Origin: CAZCAC01 sp964496575
GTDB lineage: Bacteria > Planctomycetota > UBA1135 > GCA-002686595
Reading direction: 5' to 3'
Assembly (NCBI GenBank): GCA_964496575.1
Contig: CAZCAC010000117.1
Location: forward strand, 1 to 27,693
DNA: 27,693 nucleotides
Within the stretch, counting starts at the first letter, position 1; every line of letters starts with the position of its first letter. The position numbers were made by a program, and so were the translations under genes. Shown piece after piece: positions 15,812 to 23,843 of this stretch. The notes under the pieces were generated by a model that was not told where the DNA came from, ran no database searches, and saw only the letters and a list, made by a program, of their open reading frames with translations.

Positions 15812-16321
15812 ATGAGAACCGCACGCTTCCTCCTCCCGCTGCTCCTCCTGGCCCTCGGCGCCTGCGGGTCGACGCCGGAGAACGACGTCTCCGCGAACCC
15901 GCCGGGCGCCGGGCCCGGGCCGCCTCCCTTCCAGGAGCCGCCGCAGCCGACCCCCTGGACGTCGAGCTTCCGGAGCTCGGCGATCCTCGTCGCCGACGAG
16001 ATCCGGATCGAGGGACCCAAGGGGCTGCTCGAGCACGTCGCGACCCGGACCGAGCCGGATCACCATGACTACGAGGCGAAGACTCTTCCCGAGGGGTTCC
16101 AGCAGGTCTTCACCCCCAAGGCCGGGGGCGCCGGGGTGGAGATGAGCGCCTACCTCGACGCCTGGAGGCTGGCGGCGCTGCGGCGGCTGGTCCTGCTCGA
16201 GCGCCCCGGCGACGTCGACGTGGTCATCCAGGCCGCCGGCAACGTCTTCTGGCAGGATCTCACCACCGGGGCGGAGAAGCGGGCCTCGACGCTGGTGCTG
16301 CGGGGCGATCCCCCCGAGTGA
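15812..16321 (+). CDS. Hypothetical lipoprotein
   Basis: This 169-aa protein has a lipoprotein signal peptide with a canonical lipobox LGAC at residues 15-18. A Pro/Gly-rich linker (about 25-50) follows, then a compact domain of about 115 residues beginning ILVADEIRIEGPKGLLEHV. That opening loosely recalls the repeats of LPS-transport beta-jellyroll proteins, but the match is too weak to name. I recognise no family. It lies between trpS and the TPR lipoprotein gene, with a 7-base gap to the latter, so the two lipoproteins are probably made together. Confidence 0.8.
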   Translation: MRTARFLLPLLLLALGACGSTPENDVSANPPGAGPGPPPFQEPPQPTPWTSSFRSSAILVADEIRIEGPKGLLEHVATRTEPDHHDYEAKTLPEGFQQVFTPKAGGAGVEMSAYLDAWRLAALRRLVLLERPGDVDVVIQAAGNVFWQDLTTGAEKRASTLVLRGDPPE

Positions 16322-16328
16322 GTCGACC

Positions 16329-17426
16329 TTGCGCGCCCCGCTCTCGCTCCTCTTCCTCCTCGCCTGCACCTGCGCCACGGGTGCCTGCGGCGGCCCGCGT
16401 GCGCCGTGGTCGGTCGACGAGCCCTCCGAGCCGGGGCCGCACGAGCTCCTCGATCCGGTGACGCGCCAGGAGCTTCGCGCGGCCGTCGCCGCGTTCGAGG
16501 AGCAGCGGCTGGAGGTCGCGCGCGCGCGGATGGTCGAGCTCGTCCGCTGGTGGGGGGAGGACGTCCACGTCGCGATCTGGGAGCAGGAGATCGAGCTGGC
16601 GTGGCGGGAGGAGAGCGAGGGGGGAGGGGACGGCGAGGCGACCGATTCGCCGGGCGAGGCGCTGCGCGACGAGTACCGGCGGAGGGCGGAGGCGGACCCC
16701 GGAGCGCTCGCCTGGGTGCTGGCGGCGCGGCTCGAGGACGACACGCACGCCGCTCGCCTCCTCCTGGAGCGGGCGCTCGAGCACGACCCGGCCTTCCCCT
16801 GGGCTCACTACGGCCTGGCTCACGCACACGCCCGCGCCGGTGAGATCCCGAGGGCGCTGGAGTCGTTGCAGCGCTGCTTCGAGCACGACCCCGGTCACCT
16901 GCCGGCGCTGCGGCTGTACGGCTGGTGCGCGGCGCAGGGGGGGGAACCCGATCGAGCGATCGACGCCTTCGAGACGTGGCTCGAGCGCTCCGAGGAGGAC
17001 CTCCTGGCCACGCGCGACACGCGTGCGACGGTGATCCTCGACCTCGCGCTGGTGCACCTCGCCGCCGACCGCCCGGAGCGCGCCGAGGAGCTGATCGAGA
17101 TGCTCGCTTCGGAGAGCGTCGACGAGATCCGCCGCTTGGCCGCGCTCGCCGCCGCCGAGCAGGCGCAGGGGCATCCGCGGGCGGCGCTGGAGACGACCGA
17201 CGAGGCGCTCTCGAGGGACCCCGCCGCGCTCCTCCCCCTGGTGCAGCGCGCGCTGATCCTCGAGCTGTGGCTCGGTGACGTCGAGGCCTCGCGCGCCGCG
17301 TGGCGCCGGGTGCTGGAAATCTCCGCGAGCGAGCCCGATCTCGCCGCGGGGCTGCAGCGCTTCCGGGCCCAGCTGCACCTCGCCCGGCTGCCGCGCCCCG
17401 AGGGGATCCAGGAGATGGCGCGCTGA
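16329..17426 (+). CDS. TPR-repeat lipoprotein
   Basis: The 365-aa protein has a signal peptide with lipobox LLAC at residues 10-13. The rest is helical, with several tetratricopeptide repeats: ALEHDPAFPWAHYGLAHAHARAG followed by ALESLQRCFEHDPGHLPALRLYGWCAAQGG, and further repeats toward the C-terminus (ALETTDEALSRDPAALLPLVQRA). TPR domains hold protein partners, so an assembly or scaffolding role at a membrane is likely; the partner is unknown. The start is TTG at 16329, seven bases after the preceding stop, because it yields a complete signal peptide. The end overlaps the start of dtd. Confidence 0.82.
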   Translation: MRAPLSLLFLLACTCATGACGGPRAPWSVDEPSEPGPHELLDPVTRQELRAAVAAFEEQRLEVARARMVELVRWWGEDVHVAIWEQEIELAWREESEGGGDGEATDSPGEALRDEYRRRAEADPGALAWVLAARLEDDTHAARLLLERALEHDPAFPWAHYGLAHAHARAGEIPRALESLQRCFEHDPGHLPALRLYGWCAAQGGEPDRAIDAFETWLERSEEDLLATRDTRATVILDLALVHLAADRPERAEELIEMLASESVDEIRRLAALAAAEQAQGHPRAALETTDEALSRDPAALLPLVQRALILELWLGDVEASRAAWRRVLEISASEPDLAAGLQRFRAQLHLARLPRPEGIQEMAR

Positions 17427-17896
17427 AGGCGGTGATCCAGCGCGTCACTTCCGCGGCGGTACACGTCGACGGCGAGGTCACCGGGAGCATCGAAGCGGGG
17501 ATGCTCATCCTGGTCTGCGCGATGCGCGGCGACGCGAGCACCCAGGCGCGGCGCCTGGCGGAGCGGATCGCCAGGTTCCGCTTCTTCGCGGACGAGGCGG
17601 GGCGGATGAACCTCTCCGCCCTGGATCTCGGCCGCCCGGCGCTGGTGGTCAGCCAGTTCACCCTGGCCGCCAACGGCCGGAAGGGTCGCCGCCCTTCCTT
17701 CGACCGCGCCGCTTCCCCCGAGCGGGCGGCCGAGCTGGTGGAGCTCTTCGTCGGTCACCTCCGCTCGATGGGGATCGCCACCGAGACGGGGCGATTCGGC
17801 GCGATGATGCGGGTCGAGCTGGTGAACGACGGGCCGGTCACGTTCGCCCTCGAGGAACGGCCTGCCGGGGGTGCGCAGTCGCCCCCGCCCGATTGA
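17423..17896 (+). CDS. dtd: D-aminoacyl-tRNA deacylase, with a CTG start
   Basis: Dtd hydrolyses D-amino acids (and glycine) wrongly attached to tRNA. From CTG at 17423 the 157-aa protein reads (M)KAVIQRVTSAAV, matching the conserved family N-terminus exactly. It has the active-site SQFTL at 77-81 and the Gly-cis-Pro motif in NDGPVTF near 137. No ATG, GTG or TTG gives this N-terminus; the GTG at 17432 would remove the first residues of the conserved strand. An AGGAG sits at 17410-17414, eight bases before the CTG. The CTG overlaps the TPR gene stop (CTGA), so translation is probably coupled. The identification is firm and the start is well supported. Confidence 0.93.
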   Translation: MKAVIQRVTSAAVHVDGEVTGSIEAGMLILVCAMRGDASTQARRLAERIARFRFFADEAGRMNLSALDLGRPALVVSQFTLAANGRKGRRPSFDRAASPERAAELVELFVGHLRSMGIATETGRFGAMMRVELVNDGPVTFALEERPAGGAQSPPPD

Positions 17897-17909
17897 CACA
17901 AGTTCTTGC

Positions 17910-17938
17910 TTGACGGGAGGATAGTGCGGTTTGACAAT
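17910..17938 (+). promoter_or_regulatory. Promoter of the HU-like gene
   Basis: TTGACG (17910-17915) is followed after 17 bases by GACAAT (17933-17938), a good sigma-70 type match. The start codon is 56 bases further on. Two more TTGACA hexamers lie at 17893 and 17931 but have no good -10 partner. Confidence 0.6.
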
Positions 17939-17994
17939 CTCCCGGGCAGGTCGCGACGGCCCCCGAATTCCGACCAGAGACCAGCCCCAGCCGC

Positions 17995-18405
17995 ATGTCC
18001 GAGCCCCCTCGAACCACCGTCACCAAGAAGGAACTGGTCACCCGGATCGCCGAGCGGACGGGGCAGACCAAGGTGGTGGTCAAGGAGATCATGCAGTGCC
18101 TCCTCGACGAGATCATCGAGGAGCTGACCCTGGGCAATCGGCTCGAGTTCCGCGAGTTCGGCGTCTTCGAGGTGCGCCTGCGCGCCGCCCGCCAGGCGCA
18201 GAACCCGCGCACCCTGGAGAAGGTGCTGGTCCCGGCCAAGCGGGTGGTCAAGTTCAAGGTCGGCCGCCTGATGCGCGAGCGGGTCTGTGGCGAGGAGGTG
18301 GTGGAAGAACCCGAACGGGTCGAGCCGCCGGCTCCCGAACCCCCGAAGGGCGGCAACACTCCGCCGCCGCCGCCCTCGCCGCCGCCGTCGAACTCGCCCT
18401 TCTAG
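17995..18405 (+). CDS. HU/IHF-family DNA-binding protein with a proline-rich tail
   Basis: HU/IHF proteins bend and compact DNA. Residues 8-98 form the HU fold: TVTKKELVTRIAERTGQTK, the family signature GNRLEFREFGVFEVRL, then the arm region ARQAQNPRTLEKVLVPAKRVVKFKVG. The HU core is about 90 aa; this protein is 136 aa. Its last 35 or so residues are acidic and then almost entirely proline and serine (PPPPPSPPPSNSPF), encoded partly by a CCG/GCC repeat at about 18361-18390. The tail probably is disordered. I cannot tell from the sequence whether it acts as HU or as an IHF subunit. It has its own promoter. Confidence 0.88.
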   Translation: MSEPPRTTVTKKELVTRIAERTGQTKVVVKEIMQCLLDEIIEELTLGNRLEFREFGVFEVRLRAARQAQNPRTLEKVLVPAKRVVKFKVGRLMRERVCGEEVVEEPERVEPPAPEPPKGGNTPPPPPSPPPSNSPF

Positions 18406-18407
18406 CC

Positions 18408-18461
18408 GCAGAGGGACCGGCGATCTCTGCGCTGAAACGCCGCGCTCTCCGCTCCCTCTGC
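18408..18461. terminator. Inverted repeat between convergent HU-like and metB-like genes
   Basis: GCAGAGGGA (18408-18416) and TCCCTCTGC (18453-18461) are perfect inverted copies with a 36-base loop. It fills the space between two convergent stops and could act both ways, but there is no U-tract, so it may rely on Rho or only stabilise 3' ends. Confidence 0.35.
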
Positions 18462-18463
18462 GC

Positions 18464-19627
18464 TCAGCTGGCCAGAGCCTGCTCGATGTCCTCGATCAGA
18501 TCCTCGACGTGCTCCACGCCCACCGACAGACGCACCAGACCGTCGGCCAGGCCCGCTGCGTGGCGTTCCTCGGCGGGGATCGCGGCGTGGGTCATCGACG
18601 GGGGCGTCTCGACCAGGGACTCGACGCCGCCCAGGGATTCCGCGAGGGTGAATATGCGAGTAGTAGATGCAAACGACTCGCCCGCGGGGACGCCGCCCTT
18701 CAACTCGAAGGAGACCATGCCGCCGTAGTCGCGCATCTGCTTGCCGGCGAGCGCGTGCTGCTCGTGTGAGGCGAGGCCGGGGTAGAGGACGCGGCTCACC
18801 GAAGGTTGCTCCTCCAGGAACGCAGCGATCTTGCGCGCGTTCTCGCAGTGACGCTCCATCCGCAGGGCCAGCGTCTTGATGCCGCGCAGGACCAGGAAAC
18901 TGCTCATCGCGTCCAGGCCGCCGCCGCAGGAGTTCTGGTAGAAGCCGAGCTCTTCGTGGAGCTTCGGGTCGTTGCCGACCAGCGCGCCGGCGACGACGTC
19001 GGAGTGGCCGCCCAGGTACTTGGTCATCGAGTGCAGGACGACGTCCGCGCCCAGCTCCAGCGGCTGCTGCAGGTACGGCGTGGCAAAGGTGTTGTCGACG
19101 ATCACCAGCTTGTCCTTCGCGTGCGCGATCTTCGCGATCGCGGCGATGTCGGAGAGGCGCAACAGCGGGTTGGTCGGCGTCTCCAGGTAGACGTAGCGCG
19201 TCGTATCCCGGATCGCCGCCTCGACGCGTCCCGGGTCGGTCGTATCGATGAAGCTGAAGTCGATCCGGTAGCGCTCGAAGACCTGGCGGAAGATGCGGTG
19301 GGTGCCGCCGTAGAGGTCGTTGCCGCAGACGACGTGGTCCCCGGGCACGAGCCGATTCAGCAGCGCGCTCGCCGCACCCAGCCCCGAGGCGAAGCAGACG
19401 CCCCACGAGCCTCCCTCCAGGGAGGCGATGTTCTCCTCGAGGGCGAGCCGCGTCGGATTCTTCGTCCGCGAGTACTCGTAGCCGTCGCGAGGCTGCGCCG
19501 GCGCGTCCTGCTCGTAGGTGCTGGTCAGGTAGACCGGCGTCATCACCGCTCCATTCTGCGGATCAGAGGTCTGGCCGGCGTGAATGGCGCGCGTCTCGAA
19601 GCGCCCGTGATCGTTGCGGATTTCCAT
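18464..19627 (-). CDS. metB: Cystathionine gamma-synthase family PLP enzyme
   Basis: This 387-aa protein is a trans-sulfuration PLP enzyme. It has ETRAIHAGQTSDPQNGAV at the N-terminus, YSRTKNPT (phosphate-binding Tyr52 and Arg54), VYLETPTNPLL, the cofactor Asp178 in VDNTFATPYL and the PLP lysine K203 in SMTKYLGGHSD. The length equals E. coli MetB. MetB joins an activated homoserine to cysteine in methionine synthesis; closely related cystathionine gamma-lyases run the reverse pathway and cannot be excluded. The start is ATG at 19627, seven bases after a -10-like TACAAT, so the mRNA may be leaderless. No other methionine gene is near. Confidence 0.9.
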   Translation of the reverse strand: MEIRNDHGRFETRAIHAGQTSDPQNGAVMTPVYLTSTYEQDAPAQPRDGYEYSRTKNPTRLALEENIASLEGGSWGVCFASGLGAASALLNRLVPGDHVVCGNDLYGGTHRIFRQVFERYRIDFSFIDTTDPGRVEAAIRDTTRYVYLETPTNPLLRLSDIAAIAKIAHAKDKLVIVDNTFATPYLQQPLELGADVVLHSMTKYLGGHSDVVAGALVGNDPKLHEELGFYQNSCGGGLDAMSSFLVLRGIKTLALRMERHCENARKIAAFLEEQPSVSRVLYPGLASHEQHALAGKQMRDYGGMVSFELKGGVPAGESFASTTRIFTLAESLGGVESLVETPPSMTHAAIPAEERHAAGLADGLVRLSVGVEHVEDLIEDIEQALAS

Positions 19628-19632
19628 GCGGG

Positions 19633-19741
19633 GGATTGTACGGAGCCGGGACGAGCCCTCCACCACTGGCCCGATTCTCCGGTCGCGACGGGCGGGGGAG
19701 CGGGGGAGTGGTGGTGGAGTCCGTCGGGCCCCGTACAATCC
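19633..19741. promoter_or_regulatory. Divergent promoter region with mirror-image elements
   Basis: GGATTGTACGG (19633-19643) and CCGTACAATCC (19731-19741) are perfect inverted copies. Inside them, CTCCACCAC (19658-19666) and GTGGTGGAG (19711-19719) are also inverted. Each outer arm supplies a TACAAT -10 element, 19640-19635 toward metB and 19734-19739 toward the glycosyltransferase gene. Each is exactly seven bases from the ATG it faces. No good -35 is present; GTGGAG and GTGGTG occupy that position with 17-base spacers. Confidence 0.55.
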
Positions 19742-19747
19742 AGCGCC

Positions 19748-21487
19748 ATGTCCGCCCCCGCCAGACGCCGCCGCTTCTCCCATCACCTCGGTGCGGCGGG
19801 GGTCTGCCTGGTCCTCGTCCTCTTCTGGGGGCTCACCCTCGAGACGCCCTCGACCTGGGGCTGGGACGAGTCGATGCACGCCGAGCTCCCGGCGGTGCGA
19901 ATGCTGCTCGGCGCGAGGGAGCAGGGGTTCGGCGCCTTCGCCACGGCGCTGCACGACTGCCAGCGGTACCCGTTCGGCTGGCCGCTGGTGCTCGCCGCGC
20001 TGCAGGGAATCGTCGGCATCTCCGAGCTCTGCTGCCGCTGGGCGGGGATCGCCGCCTGGGGGCTCACCCTCTTCGGCCTCTTCCTCCTCGGCGAGGAGCT
20101 GGCGCGCGCGCAGCGCGGCGGAGCCGGGGCGCCGGCCCGGCGCGGCGATCGGTTGCTGCCCTGGGTCGCGCTCGGCCTCGGCGCCCTCTCGCCGCTCGCG
20201 CTGCACTTCGCGGGCACGCTCTTCCTCGAGGTCCCCTTCACCCTCTGCGCGGTCTTCGCCCTGCGCGCCTGGCTGAGGCGCGGTGAGGGGGGCGCCGCGC
20301 GCGAGCTCGCCGCCGGCCTCTGGCTCACCGCCGCGCTCTTCACCAAGTTCAACTACGGGCTCCTCCTCGGCTTCGGCTGTGGGCTCGACTGGCTGTGCCA
20401 GGCGATCGTCGAGGCCCGCGCCGGGCGGGGGCGGGCCTTCCTCGCCCGCGGCCTCTGGCTCGCCGCCCCGCCGCTCCTGGTCGCCGGCTGGTGGTTCCTC
20501 TGGCCCCTGCCCCTCGGCGCGGAGATGGCGGAGAGCCACCGCGAGTCCTTCGCCGGCTTCCTCGGGGGGAACCGGGAGATTCCGTGGTACCCCTGGCAGG
20601 TCCGGGTCCTCTACGCGACCGTCTACTTCTCCATCACGGCTCGCCTGTTCGGCCTCCAGCTCCTCTGCCTGCTGCTCGGCGCGCGAGAGATCGGGCGCCC
20701 CGGCGCGCGCCTCCTGTGGCTGGTCTTCCTCGGCGGGACGATCCCGATCTGGTGGCACAACTTCCACCTCGAGCGCTTCCTGATCCCCGGCGGGCCCGCG
20801 ATCTGGGCGCTCGGTGCGCTGGGGCTGGTCCGGCACCTGCCCCGGGGCCGCCGCGCGCGCGAGGTGATCCTCGGCGCCCTGGCGGTGGCCGTCCTGCTCT
20901 ACCCCGCCGCGGACGCTCCGTGGGTCGCCGATCGGGTGGGGCTCCTGCGCAAGAACAAGCCGCGGCAGCTCCAGTCGCAGCTCGAGGCCTTCTCGGCCTG
21001 GTCGCGGCTCGGCGCGGGCCGCCCGACGCCGACCGTGGGGCTCGAGCGGGAGGCCGCCGAGGCGATCTGGGCGCTGGTCACCGCCGAGGCGGGGGCGGAG
21101 GAGCGCGTCGGGTGGCTCGGCGTCTCCACCGAGCTCCCTCCCGCGGCGATCCACCTCGCCCTGCTCGAGGCCGGCGGCTCGCCGGGGCGCTTCCTTCGCG
21201 ACGCCCACCGGCCGATGGACGTCACCTTCGAGGGAGTCGATCCGAAGCTCTCGGACGAGGCGTTCGCCAGCTACGCCGCGCGCTTCGAGGTGATCTTCAC
21301 CACCGAGCCCCCCGACCTCAAGGGGCGCCCCTCGCGGCTGTTCATTCGCGAGTACACGCGCCGGCTGATCGAGAACCTCGGCTGGCGCCCGCGCGACCTC
21401 GGCCGGGTCGAGGTGCACGCGCCGGACGGCTCCCCGCTCGAGGTGATCCTCTTCGCCCTGCGTCCCCCCGGAGACTCCCCCCGGTAG
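19748..21487 (+). CDS. Glycosyltransferase-like multi-span membrane protein (GT-C, ArnT/PMT type)
   Basis: The 579-aa protein resembles GT-C glycosyltransferases of the PMT/ArnT group, which move sugars from polyprenyl-phosphate donors on the outer face of the membrane. It has a first span at about 14-30, directly followed by the Asp-Glu pair (D40, E41, in TWGWDESMHAELPA) that is the usual catalytic site. Further hydrophobic spans extend to about residue 390, and a soluble C-terminal domain of about 190 residues follows. The PMT resemblance is strongest at the N-terminus; donor and acceptor cannot be named. It starts 12 bases upstream of mutS2's neighbourhood end-to-start (stop to mutS2 start gap 12), so the two are likely cotranscribed. 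Confidence 0.75.
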   Translation: MSAPARRRRFSHHLGAAGVCLVLVLFWGLTLETPSTWGWDESMHAELPAVRMLLGAREQGFGAFATALHDCQRYPFGWPLVLAALQGIVGISELCCRWAGIAAWGLTLFGLFLLGEELARAQRGGAGAPARRGDRLLPWVALGLGALSPLALHFAGTLFLEVPFTLCAVFALRAWLRRGEGGAARELAAGLWLTAALFTKFNYGLLLGFGCGLDWLCQAIVEARAGRGRAFLARGLWLAAPPLLVAGWWFLWPLPLGAEMAESHRESFAGFLGGNREIPWYPWQVRVLYATVYFSITARLFGLQLLCLLLGAREIGRPGARLLWLVFLGGTIPIWWHNFHLERFLIPGGPAIWALGALGLVRHLPRGRRAREVILGALAVAVLLYPAADAPWVADRVGLLRKNKPRQLQSQLEAFSAWSRLGAGRPTPTVGLEREAAEAIWALVTAEAGAEERVGWLGVSTELPPAAIHLALLEAGGSPGRFLRDAHRPMDVTFEGVDPKLSDEAFASYAARFEVIFTTEPPDLKGRPSRLFIREYTRRLIENLGWRPRDLGRVEVHAPDGSPLEVILFALRPPGDSPR

Positions 21488-21499
21488 GGGTGCCCGCCG

Positions 21500-23611
21500 A
21501 TGTCCGAGACCGATCCTCCCTCTCGCGATTCGGAACGGGAGCGCGCCCTCGAGGGGTTCGCCGCCCGGACGCTGGAGCTCTCCCAGGTGCTGGAGCTGCT
21601 CGAGAGCCTGGTGCACTCCTCCCTCGGGCGGCGGGCGGTGCGCGAGCTCGCGCCGCTTCCCGACGAGGAGGTCCACGCCGCGCTCGAGCGGGTGGCGGAG
21701 ATCGAGCGGCTGGAGCGGGCGCGCGACCCGCTCGGCCTCGGCGGGGTCACCGACCCCCTGCCGATCCTCGACGCCGCACGCGAGCGGCCCCTCGAGGAGG
21801 GCGAGCTCTCCGCGCTGCGCAACCTTCTCCTCGCCTCCGAGCGCCTCTCGCGCTGGCTCGAGGAGCGCGCCGAGGAAGTACCCGAGCTCGCCCGCGTGGC
21901 CCGCGCGCTGCCCGACCTCGCCGACCTGCGCGAGCACCTCGAGCGGGTGATCGACGAGCGGGGGCGCGTCGTCGACACCGCCTCCCCGAAGCTCTCGCGC
22001 GTGCGCATCGAGCTGCGCGAGCTGTCGCAGCGGATCGACGCCTCCCTGCGGCGCATCGCCGGCAAGATCGAGGTGCGCAACCACCTGACCGACGGCCGCG
22101 TCCACCTGCGCGGCGGGCGGCAGTGCCTGGCGCTGAAGGCGAAGCTCTCGGGGCGCGTGCCCGGCATCGTGCACGACCGCTCGCAGAGCGAGCAGACCGC
22201 CTTCGTCGAGCCGAAGGAGGTGATCGAGCCCGCCAACCGCCTGAGCGAGGCGCGGCACGAGGAGCGGCGCGAGGTGACCCGCATCCTCGCCGAGCTCTCC
22301 AGGGAGATCCTGCGCCGCGGCGCGGAGCTGCTCGCCGCCGGCGAGGGCCTGGCCAGGATCGAGCTGGCGGTGATCGGCCGTGGCTTCGCGGAGCAGTTCG
22401 GCGCGCGCGGCCCCCGGCTGGTGGCAGGCGGGGAGACCTCCGAGGGGCTGCTCCTACGCTCGGCGTGCCACCCGCTGCTGCTCGCCCAGCGCGACCGCGG
22501 CGAGCTCGAGGAGGTGGTGCCGATCGACCTGCGCCTCGGCGAGGACTTCGACATGCTGATCCTCACCGGGCCCAACACCGGTGGGAAGACACTAGCCTTG
22601 AAAACGGCTGGTTTGCTCTCGCTGATGGTGCGCCTCGGCCTGCCGATCCCCTGCGCGGAGGGGAGCGTGGTCCCGCTGTACCGCGGGATCGCCGCCGACA
22701 TCGGCGACGAGCAGGAGATCAGCCAGAGCCTCTCGACCTTCTCCTCCCACGTGCTGCGCATCCGCGCGGGGCTGGAGCGCGCGGACCGCGACACGCTGGT
22801 CCTGCTCGACGAGCTCGGCGCGGGCACCGATCCCGACGAGGGCGCGGCGCTCGGGCAGGCGCTGCTCGAAGAGCTGCTCCGGATCGGCGCGCCGACCCTG
22901 GCCTCGACGCACCTCGGCCGGCTGAAGGAATTCGCATTTCGCCACGCGCGGGTGGAGAACGCCTGCACCGAGTTCGACCTCGAGACCCTCGAGCCGCGCT
23001 ACCGCGTGATGGTCGGTGTGCCGGGGGACTCCGCGGCGCTGGTCATCGCCCGGCGGCTGGGGCTCTCCGGAGAGCTGATCGCCCGGGCGGACGCGTGCCT
23101 GGAGCGGCGCGACGAGGAGGTGATGGAGCTGATGGAGGACGTGCGCGACGCGCGTACCGAGGCGGAGCGGGCGCGGGGAATGGCCGAGTCGCGGCTCGAG
23201 GAGGCCGCGCGCACCTCGCGGGAGGTCGAGGACCTGCGCACCGACCTCGAGCGGCGCGGCGAGCTGCTCGCCGCGGAGGCGCAGCGCGGCCTGGAGGAGC
23301 GGGTTCGCGAGGCGCAGCGAGCCCTGGAGCGGGCGCGGGCGCTGCTCCCGCAGCTCTCCGGCGACCAGCAGCGGGAGATGGAAGCGGTGCTCGACGAGCT
23401 CGGCGCCTCGCTCGGCGGCGCGACCCTGACCGAGCGCCGCCAGGCGTTCCTCCTGACGATGAAGAAGGGAGACCTCGTCTACCTGCCGCGCTACCGCCAG
23501 CGCGTCCCGGTGCACAAGGTGAGGCGCGACAAGCAGGAGGTGGTGGTCAAGCTCGGCTCGATGAAGCTGACCGTCTCCTTCGACGAGGTGACGCTGTACG
23601 AGTCGCTATAG
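21500..23611 (+). CDS. mutS2: MutS2-family ATPase lacking the Smr domain
   Basis: MutS2 proteins suppress recombination or split collided ribosomes. The 703-aa protein has the N-terminal MutS2 core and lever (about 1-340), Walker A GPNTGGKTLALKTAG near 357, the ST/Walker B region VLLDELGAGTDPDEGAALGQALLEEL near 437 and STHLGRLKEFAF. A long coiled coil follows (about 530-640), then a KOW-like segment (GDLVYLPRYRQRVPVHKV). The protein ends there, at TVSFDEVTLYESL. Typical family members are about 780 aa and continue into a C-terminal Smr nuclease domain, which is absent. I saw no Smr-like sequence in the next 230 bases in any frame. The gene lies between the glycosyltransferase and response regulator genes. 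Confidence 0.92.
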   Translation: MSETDPPSRDSERERALEGFAARTLELSQVLELLESLVHSSLGRRAVRELAPLPDEEVHAALERVAEIERLERARDPLGLGGVTDPLPILDAARERPLEEGELSALRNLLLASERLSRWLEERAEEVPELARVARALPDLADLREHLERVIDERGRVVDTASPKLSRVRIELRELSQRIDASLRRIAGKIEVRNHLTDGRVHLRGGRQCLALKAKLSGRVPGIVHDRSQSEQTAFVEPKEVIEPANRLSEARHEERREVTRILAELSREILRRGAELLAAGEGLARIELAVIGRGFAEQFGARGPRLVAGGETSEGLLLRSACHPLLLAQRDRGELEEVVPIDLRLGEDFDMLILTGPNTGGKTLALKTAGLLSLMVRLGLPIPCAEGSVVPLYRGIAADIGDEQEISQSLSTFSSHVLRIRAGLERADRDTLVLLDELGAGTDPDEGAALGQALLEELLRIGAPTLASTHLGRLKEFAFRHARVENACTEFDLETLEPRYRVMVGVPGDSAALVIARRLGLSGELIARADACLERRDEEVMELMEDVRDARTEAERARGMAESRLEEAARTSREVEDLRTDLERRGELLAAEAQRGLEERVREAQRALERARALLPQLSGDQQREMEAVLDELGASLGGATLTERRQAFLLTMKKGDLVYLPRYRQRVPVHKVRRDKQEVVVKLGSMKLTVSFDEVTLYESL

Positions 23612-23803
23612 AGCCGGGAGAGTTCGAGAGGCGTGACTCCGGATCGGGTCCAGTGCGCGCGATTGGTCGGCGAGGGGATTCGCGAGGGGAGGGGAATAGC
23701 GTAGGCTGATTGCACGTAGCGCGGGTCGAAGACCGCTGGCTGACGGGTCAACCGACCGATTCGATTCACTGTATTCGATAGCCTCGAGGCCGATGGAACC
23801 TGC

Positions 23804-23826
23804 TCTCTGCGCGCTGCGCGCAGAGA
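23804..23826. promoter_or_regulatory. 23-nt perfect inverted repeat before the response regulator
   Basis: TCTCTGCGCGC (23804-23814), one central T and GCGCGCAGAGA (23816-23826) form a perfect 11+1+11 inverted repeat. It ends 17 bases before the chosen start at 23844. A one-base loop favours a protein-binding site on DNA over an RNA hairpin. The rest of 23612-23843 shows no gene and only weak promoter-like hexamers. Confidence 0.45.
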
Positions 23827-23843
23827 CCGACTCCGGCTGGATC

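Noticed and set aside
18361..18390. CCG/GCC trinucleotide run as an independent repeat element
   Set aside because: It simply encodes the proline-rich tail of the HU-like protein.
18464..22258. Very long minus-strand frame continuing upstream of the metB-like start
   Set aside because: Residues before 19627 are antisense to the glycosyltransferase and mutS2 genes and are low-complexity. The enzyme family starts at 19627.
23612..23843. Smr domain lost by frameshift after mutS2
   Set aside because: No Smr-like sequence was recognised in the three forward frames, so the truncation looks genuine.
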